From the NCBI GenBank assembly GCA_000431135.1, contig HF987867.1, positions 5,512 through 28,288 of the forward strand: a DNA stretch of 22,777 nucleotides. Reading direction: 5' to 3'. Each line of letters starts with the position of its first letter. The first letter of the stretch is position 1. This DNA comes from Clostridium sp. CAG:590 (lineage in GTDB: Bacteria > Bacillota > Clostridia > Lachnospirales > Lachnospiraceae). This document shows positions 15,428-22,777 of the stretch, piece after piece. The notes under the pieces were generated by a model. That model was given only the letters and a program-made list of their open reading frames with translations. It did no database searches and had not been told where the DNA came from. A program made the translations under genes and the position numbers.

Positions 15428-16187
15428 ATGCACTGCCCCCTCCCATCTGTGCCTGCACATTCAGAATCCGCTCATAGAAGGCTTCATTTGATTCCTGATT
15501 TCTTCTCAATTCATGAAAGATATTGCCATCCTGAATGAACAAAATTCTCGAACAAAAGCTTGCCGCATTTGCATCATGCGTTACCATCAGAATCGTTGTC
15601 TGTTTCTCCTGATTGAGAGTATGCAGCATTTCCATCAGATTCCGGGCATTCTTAGAATCCAACGCTCCGGTCGGTTCATCTGCTAACACGATCTCCGGAT
15701 TCAGTATTAACGCTCTGGCTGCTGCCACGCGCTGTTTCTGTCCTCCAGACATCTGCGCCGGGAACTTATCTAACACCTCGCCGATCTCTAAATATCCAGC
15801 CAGTTCATCCACTCTGCCCTTCCAATCCTGTTCCTTTTCATTGTGTATGGATACCGGCAATAGAATATTCTCTCTCGCCGTCATATTCTCTAATAATTCA
15901 AAATTCTGAAACAGATATCCGATTTTACTGCCCCTGTAATCCGCCAGTGCTGATCCTTTCAGCTTCAATATATTCGTGTCCCGCAATAAAACTTCTCCAC
16001 TCGTCGGACGAATCATGGTGGCAATACAATTCAGTAATGTAGTCTTACCAGAACCGCTGCTTCCCATAATCCCCAAAAACTCCCCTTCCAACACCGAACA
16101 GCTTAACCTATCAAGTGCGACCGTCTTCCCTTCATTTCTTCCGTATTCCTTATATAAATCATGAATCTCTAATAATTTCTCCTGCAT
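15417..16187 (-). CDS. BceA-type ABC transporter ATP-binding protein
   Basis: The 256-residue ATPase of the MacB/BceA/LolD group powers the adjacent BceB-type permease. Walker A GSSGSGKT (42-49), Q-loop Gln94 (LFQNFELLENMT), signature MSGGQKQR (146-153), Walker B EIVLADEPTGALDS (165-178, catalytic Glu171) and H-loop His204 (MVTHDAN) are all intact. The start has AAGGAGG 8 nt upstream. It is the first gene of the four-gene cluster, transcribed from the region at 16223-16268 and divergent from the chemoreceptor gene. Its last 11 bases overlap the permease gene. Confidence 0.95.
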   Translation of the reverse strand: MQEKLLEIHDLYKEYGRNEGKTVALDRLSCSVLEGEFLGIMGSSGSGKTTLLNCIATMIRPTSGEVLLRDTNILKLKGSALADYRGSKIGYLFQNFELLENMTARENILLPVSIHNEKEQDWKGRVDELAGYLEIGEVLDKFPAQMSGGQKQRVAAARALILNPEIVLADEPTGALDSKNARNLMEMLHTLNQEKQTTILMVTHDANAASFCSRILFIQDGNIFHELRRNQESNEAFYERILNVQAQMGGGSAYVF

Positions 16188-16222
16188 TACAAATACCTCC
16201 TTACTTGCTTCTGTATAAAATT

Positions 16223-16268
16223 AGTATAACGTAATCCGCTGCAAAAAAACACTTACAGATGTTGTAAG
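16223..16268 (-). promoter_or_regulatory. Promoter and BceR-like operator of the Bce-type module
   Basis: On the minus strand a perfect -10 TATACT lies at 16223-16228, but the -35 position 17 nt upstream (16246-16251) reads GTTTTT, far from consensus. Just beyond it is a perfect dyad CTTACA-N5-TGTAAG (16252-16257 and 16263-16268), centred about 44 nt upstream of the expected start. Published BceR-type sites are inverted repeats of the TNACA/TGTAA kind with a 4-nt spacer; this one has 5. A weak -35 plus an adjacent dyad fits activator-dependent transcription. Confidence 0.65.
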
Positions 16269-16309
16269 GTTGATGCGTATATTTCGGTCAAAGTCTTTTT
16301 GTTAAATCC

Positions 16310-16338
16310 TTGTAAAATGTTACCAAAAATGCTATACT
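16310..16338 (+). promoter_or_regulatory. Sigma-A promoter of the PocR chemoreceptor gene
   Basis: The plus-strand -35 TTGTAA (16310-16315) and -10 TATACT (16333-16338) are 17 nt apart. Transcription would start near 16345 and give a leader of about 55 nt containing the hairpin at 16359-16378. A TATAAT at 16347-16352 has no matching -35. Confidence 0.7.
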
Positions 16339-16358
16339 GACTTGTATATAATGATATC

Positions 16359-16390
16359 GGGGCAAAAAATTATGCCCCTTAATTGGAGGG
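16359..16390 (+). promoter_or_regulatory. Leader hairpin next to the ribosome binding site of the chemoreceptor
   Basis: GGGGCA (16359-16364) pairs with TGCCCC (16373-16378) around an 8-nt loop. The right arm overlaps CCCTT (16376-16380), which could instead pair with GAGGG (16386-16390) in the ribosome binding site GGAGGG (16385-16390). The two helices are mutually exclusive, so the leader could switch between open and masked initiation. Only pairing potential is seen; regulation is inference. Confidence 0.4.
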
Positions 16391-16398
16391 TTGTTTAT

Positions 16399-17175
16399 AT
16401 GCTGAAGATTGAAGATTTTTGCAATATGGAGAAGTTCGAGAACATTATGAAGAACTGGGCAACCAGTACCGGACTTGCAACCGTCGCCGTAGGGGCTGAC
16501 GGTAACTACATCAGTGAATGTTATAATTTTACAGAATTCTGCATCGACTTAACCCGTGGCAGTGCGGAAGGCTGTCGCCGATGTGAAAAATGTGATAAGG
16601 AAGGAACCGGTGTATATTCCTGTCATGCAGGATTAGTGGACTTTGGTATTCCGATCACCTTAGATGATGGTACCGTACTAGGCAGCGTCATCGGCGGTCA
16701 GGTTCTTCCTGAAAACCCGGATGACGAAGCATTCCGCAAAACAGCCGAAGAATTAGGAATTGATCCGGATCAGTATATCGCTGCTCTTCACAAGGTCAAT
16801 GTCAAAAGCCGTGAAGAGATCGAAGCATCTGCAACACTCCTCGGTGATGTGATCAATATGTATGTCCGCGACTGCTATATGACGATGGTCAATAACCGGT
16901 TATTAGATAAACTGCAAACCGGCATCCAGGAAGCAGTGCAATATATCGACGAAGCAAATGACAACACAAATAAGATCGAACATTTTAGCAGCCGCCAGCG
17001 TATCTTATCCCTGAACGCTTCCATCGAAGCAGCCAGAGCCGGAGAAGCCGGACGTGGATTCGCCGTTGTTGCATCCGAAGTACAAAAACTAGCAGATGGT
17101 ATGTCTGTGACCAGTACACAGATCTCATCTGTACTCGGAAAGCTATCGAAAATCATTCATGAGTTGAATGAGTAG
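16399..17175 (+). CDS. Soluble PocR-domain methyl-accepting chemotaxis-type protein with short signalling domain
   Basis: The 258-residue cytosolic protein starts at ATG 16399, which has GGAGGG 8 nt upstream; a longer frame from 16342 lies in the leader. Residues about 1-160 are a PocR-type ligand-binding domain with a Cys-rich centre (C48, C59, C62, C65, C75 followed by His76) and DFGIPITLDDGTVLGSVIGGQV. The C-terminus (about 190-250) carries the chemoreceptor hairpin tip, LSLNASIEAARAGEAGRGFAVVA, which contacts CheA/CheW. There is no membrane helix. The signalling helices are much shorter than a full MCP cytoplasmic domain, and I do not recognise methylation sites. The Cys cluster could bind a metal or metal cofactor; PocR was first described in a regulator of propanediol/cobalamin genes. 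No chemotaxis gene adjoins it. Confidence 0.88.
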   Translation: MLKIEDFCNMEKFENIMKNWATSTGLATVAVGADGNYISECYNFTEFCIDLTRGSAEGCRRCEKCDKEGTGVYSCHAGLVDFGIPITLDDGTVLGSVIGGQVLPENPDDEAFRKTAEELGIDPDQYIAALHKVNVKSREEIEASATLLGDVINMYVRDCYMTMVNNRLLDKLQTGIQEAVQYIDEANDNTNKIEHFSSRQRILSLNASIEAARAGEAGRGFAVVASEVQKLADGMSVTSTQISSVLGKLSKIIHELNE

Positions 17176-17183
17176 ATCACGTT

Positions 17184-17226
17184 AAAAAGGTGCCAGATTC
17201 CCGGTAGTGTCTCTGGCACCTTTTTT
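17184..17226. terminator. Strong bidirectional terminator between chemoreceptor and GH5-like gene
   Basis: AAAAAGGTGCCAGA (17184-17197) pairs perfectly with TCTGGCACCTTTTT (17212-17225), a 14-bp stem with a 14-nt loop. It ends in T tracts on both strands, serving both convergent genes. The minus-strand gene's stop is 3 nt away. Confidence 0.92.
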
Positions 17227-17228
17227 AT

Positions 17229-20200
17229 TCAATAGCGTTTTAACTTTGACTTAGAAGAAAGTCCCTTTTTCTTAAACAGCTTCTTATAAGCTGTAAGTTT
17301 CTTTTTCGGAACCTTTATCGTCGTTTTCTTTGAAATCCCTTTGAAAGCTTTCTTTGAGACTGTCTTTGTTGTAAGTTTTGTTGATTTAATAATAACAGTC
17401 TTTAACTTCTTACATCCATTAAATACATCATTTCCAATACTCTTAATGTTGCTTCCAATCGTCACCTTCGAGATTGTCTTATTATTCTTAAATGCACGGT
17501 CAGATATCCCGATAACCTTATATGTCACTCCATTAATTTTAACAGTAGCCGGAATCACAACCGACTTTGTTTTCAAATTTACAGGTTGATCATAATACAC
17601 TTCTTTTTTCGTGACATCCGTAATGATATACCTATCTGTTTTCTTATCATTTGTCAACCGATCACCCACCTTAACAGGCTGTGGTTTTTCCTGCTCCAGT
17701 TTGTCGGGCTCCGGTTCCGTCGTTTTCTTCTTTTCCATCGTCTCTTTCTTTATCTCACCGCAGACGAGACAGGTACATCGTCTCTCTCCCTCTTCTGTTT
17801 CCGTCGGCTCTTTGATTATCGTCCATTCACCAAATGTATGTGTTTTTCTTATATCCCCATACGGCGATTGACATACATCGCAGATTGCTTTCGAAGTGCA
17901 GGTTGCCACACCACCGGAGCAAAGAGTCTTTTCTGTTTCATAAGAACAATTCTTACACCTTTTACTGTGTGTATCATCTGTATTATGTGATATCGTCAGC
18001 ACATGATTTACCTTGATCTTAATTGAAATATCATCCGCTTCTTTATAATTATTTGTATCTTTCGGAATATATTTTGCCTTTCGTACAATCTCTGTTTCTT
18101 CCTCAGAAGCTCCTGCTGACAATATTTCCTTTGAATCGTCCGTCCAGAAAAAGCCATCCGGCAATGCAACTTCCGACAACTTTTCTCCACAATCTGCCTT
18201 TAACTGCTCCGGCACTTTGTACTCCGGTGCTGCTTTCACAATCTCTATCTTTATCCTTAGTTCAGCAGCCGTATAATGACTCTGTCCTTCCACCTCAGCC
18301 GTTTTTATAACCAGCGTATATACACCAACCGCAGAAGGAATCGCCTCTCCCATGACCGCATCACCCTCTGTCGGCAAGACCTCTTCCTTTGTCAGATCTC
18401 CTCTATACCATGTAAATGTCGGCATGGCTTCGCTATTAATGATAAAATTATCAGCTTCCGGTTTTGTCAATTTACCATATACAAAGGTTGTCGGATAATC
18501 TTTGTTCTCAATGCTGCCTTTTACAACAGGCTCCGGTTCCGTCGGTTTCTTCTTTTCCATCGTCTCTTTCTTTATCTCACCACAGACGAGACAGGTGCAG
18601 CGTCTCTCGCCCTCCTCTATTTCCGTCGGCTCTTTGATTATCGTCCATTCACCAAATGAATGCGCCCCGGTTGCCGGAATCACACTCTCATCCTTTGTCT
18701 TATCGCATACACGACAATGAATCGATTGCGAGCCCTTCTGTCCACAGCTTGCCGCACGATCCACGGTATAGCTTTTCTCCCACAGATGATCGATCACAGC
18801 TGAACCGTCAGCATAATATAATCTTTCATCCTGATAAAGTGTCTTTCCATAGTCATCCCAATTGTTCCAGGTAGACATATAACCCAGCTTCTCTTTGCAG
18901 GAGTCATCTGTCTGTTCTGAAACATGAGCAATAATCATACCATTATTGATGGTCTTTAACGGCTTGTCATCATTCTCAGACACCCCATTCTCCGGAATTG
19001 CATCAAGCACATACATACGAAGCTGCCATATCATATCCTTCATACTTGTATTCACACCAAAGCAGGAAAGGCCTTGTTCTGACTTTTGCAAAAAGACATT
19101 ACCATAAATTCCAGCCACTTGATTCGTGGTAAAGCTTCCGTTCTGTCCAATATACAGATTATCACCATATACCTGAAATTGTGCAATATCCTTCACTTCA
19201 CCATTGATAAAAACATGTGTAATCTTCTGATATTTCTTATCCCAGTTAACAATTCCATCCGTATTGCTGTAATTGACACACTCATTCAAGGAAAATGTAT
19301 CAATGTCGGACAACGCAGTATTTATCGTCACATAGCCTACACATGTAACGGAAAGCTTATCTCCTGTCATTTCCGTACCATCTAACTTCATATCCTCCAA
19401 TGTCAGCTTGTGTCCATTTCCAGAAACAGAAACCTTTGGTTGCTGTAGCAGAACATTCATCCGAAACAATGTATCACAAGAAAGTGCCAATTCGCTTCCC
19501 GTAATCCTCAGCTGATAGTCATTGTCATCGTTTGACTGCACGATCATAGAAGTAATACCTTTATTGTGCGGCAGGGCAGCCAACTCCATATCCTTATCTA
19601 ATGTAAGAACCAGACATCCCTCTTTATCTGCAAGTGTTTTCTCCAGCTCATCCACTGTTGCAAATCCACCAAGCTCCTGTTTTGTATCTTCTTCCTTTGC
19701 TTCGTCCTTGTACAAAGTTGCGTAAAAACCATACTGCAGCTTCGGATATTCCTTATAATCCTTTTCATCTCCACAATACTTGCAGACATATGCGTGATAG
19801 CCGGCTTTTTCATAGGTTGCATCCACCGTAACTTCTTCATATTCATGTGCAATCTTTGGAACTTCTACTTTGATATGTGGGCGTTCAGCTTGATATTTCT
19901 GTAATACGGAAAGTATTCCTGTATCCAGAAAGACACCACAGTCAACCGGTTCTAATACTGTATCCGGATGTCTAGTTGCCTCCAGATCCTGCATGTAGAA
20001 TAATGCCCATCCTATGTTATATTCCTTAAATGCAGAAAGCACATCTTCCAAATATTCACAGGTATCTCTATCCGAAACAAAGGCACTCGTCACCAATTCC
20101 ATATTCATACCCTGTACATTATATTGCTCCCGCTGCTTCGCATACAATGCCGCACGCTGCTTCATCGTCTGTGCATTGTATCCATACCGGCTTGTATAAG

Positions 20201-22211
20201 TCGCATTCTCTGCAATGGTAAGATCGGCTCCATCCTCTTCGTCCAATACCCAAGGATAATCCGGATTCACCCTCAGTTCTGTAGTTTTCGAGCTGTTATA
20301 ATCTCCATATTTAAATTTGAATCCCAGATTTACATTAATCTCTGAAGTCTCTTTCTTTGTTACCTTACCGGTATCTGTAATCGAATTATCTGTACCGCTA
20401 AAATAATATTTTTCGCTTTTGTACTCCTCCGGCAAGGTTACCATGAATTTGTCAAACACTACGGTTCCTTTATCTATCGAGATTGCCAAATTATTAACCT
20501 GATCAGATAATGTAAATGTAATTTGATCATCCGACTGCTTACAATTATGTGTATAGATTGTAGCATTGTCTGCCGTTACCGCCACCGTCGGCAATTGTTC
20601 ATCTTCCTGTGTACTATACTTTACATGTAAGTCAAACTTTGTACCTGCCGGAAGAAATCCATCTACTGTATAGGAACGTTTCTTATCATTTAACTGCGGT
20701 GACACCTCATAAAATGGCCATTCCGGAACATATCCTTCCGTTAAATTAATGTCCGTATCCAGATTCCAATATACAAAATCATTTGCGCTATAAAATGAAC
20801 TTTGAATGACATTTGCATCCTTCATAAATGAATCCAGACACAAATCATATCTCGTCTCATAGATTTGCAAACGTGTGTCATCTACTTTGCTTACTGCCGC
20901 AATCACTTCTTTGGACACACGTTCTATATCCTTCTCTGTATAAGGATCAAATTGCTGTCCTGTAGATCTCGCCGGATTATCCGGTTCATGATTTGTAATA
21001 AAAGAAAGCACCTGATTCGGAATCCCCTTATAACGCTTGGCAATGGTCTGCCACATCAACTTCGTTCTCTCCTGTTTTACCGCATTTGTGTAAAAATCTG
21101 AATCTGCACTCATCGTATTATTATCATGATTCACATATTGAATATGTCCCGGATAGTCTGAAAATTGAAGGGAAACATGTAACCCATATTGTAATCCCCA
21201 GCTAATGATCTCATCTAATTTCTGAAGGTGCGCTTCATCCGCCTGTGTCATTTCCTCATCAAAGAAATTCAGACAGCTCACATCTACTCTGACATAATTA
21301 AATCCCAGATCGGCTAAAAGCCGCATTTTAGCCTGTGTAATATCTTCCTTTGTTGTCGGAAGCTCCGCAATATGAACACCTGTAAAATATGGCAGATTCT
21401 GTGTCGTCGGCTCGACCATATAGTTTGCACGATCAATCAAATCATCTGTAAGAATCTGCTTGTTATAGGAACCAACATCCTGAATAGATATCCATTTTGT
21501 GTCTATCTCATATGGATCCACTGATTCATACAATCTGATAACAGACAGCATCGCCTCCTGCCAGGTAAACGGATCCGCTGTACGCATGGAATTACTTTCC
21601 TTATCGTAATCAAACAACGAATATCCGTTGCAAGAGGATTGACCGAACGAAAATATATATGATTTTGCTGTTCGATTTGAACTATCCCCTTCCATTGTCA
21701 CAGCATTTGCCGCATCCGGGAAATAATCCCACTTTAAATTATATGCTCCTTCGTCCCACGGAGCCGCCATATATCCATTTAACTGAGACCATTTCTGAAA
21801 TGTATATCTTTGTGGAAATCTACAATACTGTTCTCCCAAAATATCCTCTGCCACAGCATATATCATATACATGGCATTCGCACGGTCAAGCCCCTCTCTG
21901 CATTCTCTAGCTTTCGGATATTGTTCCTTCCATTGTTGTAATTTGTCCGGTTTGATCAATGTAACCAGCTTATCGAGCATCCGATAATATTCCGCATATG
22001 TAATCTGGGATACATCATCCACATCATCCCCAAATCCCATATTGACGGCTCGGATTAATTCTTCCAATCTCGGCGTAGATTCTCTCATCTCCACAGGAGA
22101 ATTACTGCCATCCGAGGCCGCCTTTGCAACAATCGGATTGACCGGCAGACAACCGATCACCATAATACACGTCATCACCATTACTAATAGTTTTTTTCGA
22201 AACATTTTCAT
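17229..22211 (-). CDS. Large secreted multidomain protein with GH5-like glycosidase domain, Cys-pair modules, Ig-like region and LRRs
   Basis: About 1660 residues. I prefer ATG 22211 (AGAAGGGAG 9 nt upstream) over 22232; residue numbers here count from 22232. A signal peptide ends near AKA/A (36-39). Residues about 280-500 resemble the first half of a GH5-type TIM barrel (FNYVRVDV, YGLHVSLQFSD), with FITNHEPDNP holding the candidate acid/base Glu416. About 500-690 is a beta-rich insert. The barrel seems to resume with GMNMELVTSAF (candidate nucleophile Glu712) and IGWALFYMQD. Cys-pair modules sit near 795-830, 1148-1223 and 1416-1497, and an Ig-like region at about 1238-1335. BspA-type leucine-rich repeats with a Lys-rich tail end the protein (about 1555-1667). 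There is no LPXTG motif. It is probably a surface carbohydrate-active enzyme; substrate unknown. Confidence 0.8.
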   Translation of the reverse strand: MKMFRKKLLVMVMTCIMVIGCLPVNPIVAKAASDGSNSPVEMRESTPRLEELIRAVNMGFGDDVDDVSQITYAEYYRMLDKLVTLIKPDKLQQWKEQYPKARECREGLDRANAMYMIYAVAEDILGEQYCRFPQRYTFQKWSQLNGYMAAPWDEGAYNLKWDYFPDAANAVTMEGDSSNRTAKSYIFSFGQSSCNGYSLFDYDKESNSMRTADPFTWQEAMLSVIRLYESVDPYEIDTKWISIQDVGSYNKQILTDDLIDRANYMVEPTTQNLPYFTGVHIAELPTTKEDITQAKMRLLADLGFNYVRVDVSCLNFFDEEMTQADEAHLQKLDEIISWGLQYGLHVSLQFSDYPGHIQYVNHDNNTMSADSDFYTNAVKQERTKLMWQTIAKRYKGIPNQVLSFITNHEPDNPARSTGQQFDPYTEKDIERVSKEVIAAVSKVDDTRLQIYETRYDLCLDSFMKDANVIQSSFYSANDFVYWNLDTDINLTEGYVPEWPFYEVSPQLNDKKRSYTVDGFLPAGTKFDLHVKYSTQEDEQLPTVAVTADNATIYTHNCKQSDDQITFTLSDQVNNLAISIDKGTVVFDKFMVTLPEEYKSEKYYFSGTDNSITDTGKVTKKETSEINVNLGFKFKYGDYNSSKTTELRVNPDYPWVLDEEDGADLTIAENATYTSRYGYNAQTMKQRAALYAKQREQYNVQGMNMELVTSAFVSDRDTCEYLEDVLSAFKEYNIGWALFYMQDLEATRHPDTVLEPVDCGVFLDTGILSVLQKYQAERPHIKVEVPKIAHEYEEVTVDATYEKAGYHAYVCKYCGDEKDYKEYPKLQYGFYATLYKDEAKEEDTKQELGGFATVDELEKTLADKEGCLVLTLDKDMELAALPHNKGITSMIVQSNDDNDYQLRITGSELALSCDTLFRMNVLLQQPKVSVSGNGHKLTLEDMKLDGTEMTGDKLSVTCVGYVTINTALSDIDTFSLNECVNYSNTDGIVNWDKKYQKITHVFINGEVKDIAQFQVYGDNLYIGQNGSFTTNQVAGIYGNVFLQKSEQGLSCFGVNTSMKDMIWQLRMYVLDAIPENGVSENDDKPLKTINNGMIIAHVSEQTDDSCKEKLGYMSTWNNWDDYGKTLYQDERLYYADGSAVIDHLWEKSYTVDRAASCGQKGSQSIHCRVCDKTKDESVIPATGAHSFGEWTIIKEPTEIEEGERRCTCLVCGEIKKETMEKKKPTEPEPVVKGSIENKDYPTTFVYGKLTKPEADNFIINSEAMPTFTWYRGDLTKEEVLPTEGDAVMGEAIPSAVGVYTLVIKTAEVEGQSHYTAAELRIKIEIVKAAPEYKVPEQLKADCGEKLSEVALPDGFFWTDDSKEILSAGASEEETEIVRKAKYIPKDTNNYKEADDISIKIKVNHVLTISHNTDDTHSKRCKNCSYETEKTLCSGGVATCTSKAICDVCQSPYGDIRKTHTFGEWTIIKEPTETEEGERRCTCLVCGEIKKETMEKKKTTEPEPDKLEQEKPQPVKVGDRLTNDKKTDRYIITDVTKKEVYYDQPVNLKTKSVVIPATVKINGVTYKVIGISDRAFKNNKTISKVTIGSNIKSIGNDVFNGCKKLKTVIIKSTKLTTKTVSKKAFKGISKKTTIKVPKKKLTAYKKLFKKKGLSSKSKLKRY
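17709..17840 (-). repeat. Internal coding repeat, copy nearer the 3' end
   Basis: This 132-base segment recurs at 18531-18662 (offset 822 nt, in frame). By eye there are about eight mismatches. It encodes the module FGEWTIIKEPTE, EEGERRCTCLVCGEIKKE and a Lys/Thr/Pro/Glu linker. Confidence 0.9.
18531..18662 (-). repeat. Internal coding repeat, copy nearer the 5' end
   Basis: This is the partner of 17709-17840. It encodes residues of about 1191-1234 of the GH5-like protein, with two Cys in CTC and one in VCG. The high DNA identity indicates recent duplication or gene conversion and is a site where the gene could expand or contract. Confidence 0.9.
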
Positions 22212-22267
22212 CCACACCAGCTCCCTTCTCATATTCCTTTACCCGCGACTTTTATATTTTATAGTAT

Positions 22268-22296
22268 ATTTTATCATACTATCCCTGTTCTATCAA
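22268..22296 (-). promoter_or_regulatory. Candidate sigma-A promoter of the GH5-like gene
   Basis: On the minus strand TTGATA (22291-22296) and TAAAAT (22268-22273) are 17 nt apart, about 55 nt upstream of the preferred start. TATACT overlaps immediately downstream (22264-22269) but lacks a -35. Confidence 0.55.
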
Positions 22297-22395
22297 AGTC
22301 TATTCACACAAAATAGTAATTCTCCGTCGAAGCTTTCTAAGGTAGTTCATCCCATTCTCATGCTTTTACCCGAACCACTACGAATAGATAAAGTT

Positions 22396-22416
22396 AAAAA
22401 GGTGTCAGGCACCTTT
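22396..22416 (-). terminator. Hairpin terminator of the small ORF; GGTGYCAG-type palindrome
   Basis: On the minus strand AAAGGTG and CACCTTT pair around the 5-nt loop CCTGA (22398-22416), followed by TTTTT. It lies 12 nt after the stop of the small ORF. The sequence GTTAAAAAGGTGYCAG at its plus-strand left side also occurs at the terminator at 17181-17196. Confidence 0.65.
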
Positions 22417-22427
22417 CATTCACTTGT

Positions 22428-22610
22428 TTACCTCTTGACTGCAACGTTTTCCTCGTTTTCTTCAACTGCAAAATACAGATAGTGTGTATTCTGTATGCAA
22501 AGAATCACGATTCCCTCAACCTTCCTTGATACTTCATCATCAAATATAAATGTCGCTTCATTGTTACTGTCAAATTTTTCATCTAGTTCCGTCTGCATAT
22601 CATTCGGCAA
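22428..22610 (-). CDS. Small acidic protein, unrecognised
   Basis: A 60-residue frame starts at TTG 22610 with AAAGGA 4 nt upstream; the next ATG (22598) has no suitable site. The protein is acidic (MQTELDEKFDSNNEAT, AVEENEEN) with a central hydrophobic stretch, VEGIVILCIQNTHYLYFAV, that looks like two beta strands rather than a membrane helix. I do not recognise a family. A ribosome binding site, an uninterrupted frame and a terminator 12 nt after the stop support a real gene, though it could also be the remnant of a longer one. Confidence 0.5.
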   Translation of the reverse strand: MPNDMQTELDEKFDSNNEATFIFDDEVSRKVEGIVILCIQNTHYLYFAVEENEENVAVKR

Positions 22611-22748
22611 TGGTTCCTTTATTTCTTATAGAAAATACCGCCATATTAAGTTTTATTTTACAACCTTTTAAAGCGTCATCTTTGATTTCTAAACTACTAT
22701 AAAATATTACAAAGACATTATTTTATTAAGAAAGTGCAGGAGTTATTC

Positions 22749-22777
22749 ATGGACATAGACGTAATTAAAAGAATTAA
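22749..22777 (+). CDS. Start of an unidentified gene, cut by the window edge
   Basis: The ATG at 22749 has AGGAG (22738-22742) 6 nt upstream and opens a frame reading MDIDVIKRI before the sequence ends. A loose promoter, TTGATT (22682-22687) with TATTAC 17 nt later, precedes it. Nine codons do not allow a functional call. Confidence 0.55.

Noticed and set aside
16347..16352. Consensus TATAAT upstream of the chemoreceptor
   Set aside because: The sequence 17 nt upstream is CAAAAA, so there is no -35; the promoter at 16310-16338 is better on both elements.
1..22777. CRISPR array, tRNA or rRNA genes, transposases, phage genes
   Set aside because: Reading both strands I found no regularly spaced short repeats, tRNA-like cloverleaf, rRNA sequence, transposase or phage structural protein.

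Overview
The window looks like a chromosome segment of a Lachnospiraceae-type Firmicute (Clostridia). The support is AT-leaning DNA with AGGAGG-type ribosome binding sites and sigma-A promoters, plus a characteristic gene mix: MsmX/UgpC-type sugar-ABC ATPase, LytR_C protein with a GT26-like partner, YibE/F membrane proteins, a BceRSAB module, a PocR-domain chemoreceptor, and a large secreted GH5-like protein with Cys-rich and leucine-rich repeat modules. Genus is not resolved. Almost everything lies on the minus strand; only the SDR reductase (3000-3728), the PocR chemoreceptor (16399-17175) and a partial gene at the right edge are on the plus strand.

Left region (1-4512): a sugar-ABC ATPase gene is broken by an 89-nt shifted imperfect duplication, so it reads as an N-terminal and a C-terminal ORF joined at ATGA. 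Next comes a two-gene unit (LytR_C membrane protein, then a divergent WecG/TagA/CpsF-like protein). Its promoter interlocks with that of a divergent SDR gene. The SDR gene converges with a secreted NlpC/P60 protein across a bidirectional hairpin terminator.

Central operon-like run (11499 down to 4562, minus): SAM methyltransferase, a sigma-70-like protein without its promoter-recognition regions, an OmpR-type response regulator and sensor kinase, mtnN (pfs), luxS, and two YibE/F-family membrane proteins. From the regulator to the last YibE/F gene the coding regions overlap or are tightly spaced. MtnN and LuxS act in succession: SAH to S-ribosylhomocysteine to homocysteine plus the AI-2 precursor. 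Linkage to a sensor kinase and a membrane protein pair of unknown substrate makes this the most functionally suggestive part of the window.

Bce-type module (16187 down to 11595, minus): ATPase, large permease, response regulator and intramembrane-sensing kinase, the standard set for cell-envelope peptide-antibiotic sensing and resistance. A TTACA-N5-TGTAA dyad sits upstream of the ATPase promoter, where a BceR-like activator would bind.

Right region (16310-22777): a PocR chemoreceptor with a hairpin in its 5' leader converges, across a strong bidirectional terminator, on a 1660-residue secreted protein with a GH5-like barrel interrupted by a beta-rich insert, Cys-pair modules, an Ig-like region and C-terminal LRRs. 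A small acidic ORF with its own terminator and the first codons of another gene complete the window. I saw no rRNA, tRNA, CRISPR array, IS element or prophage gene.
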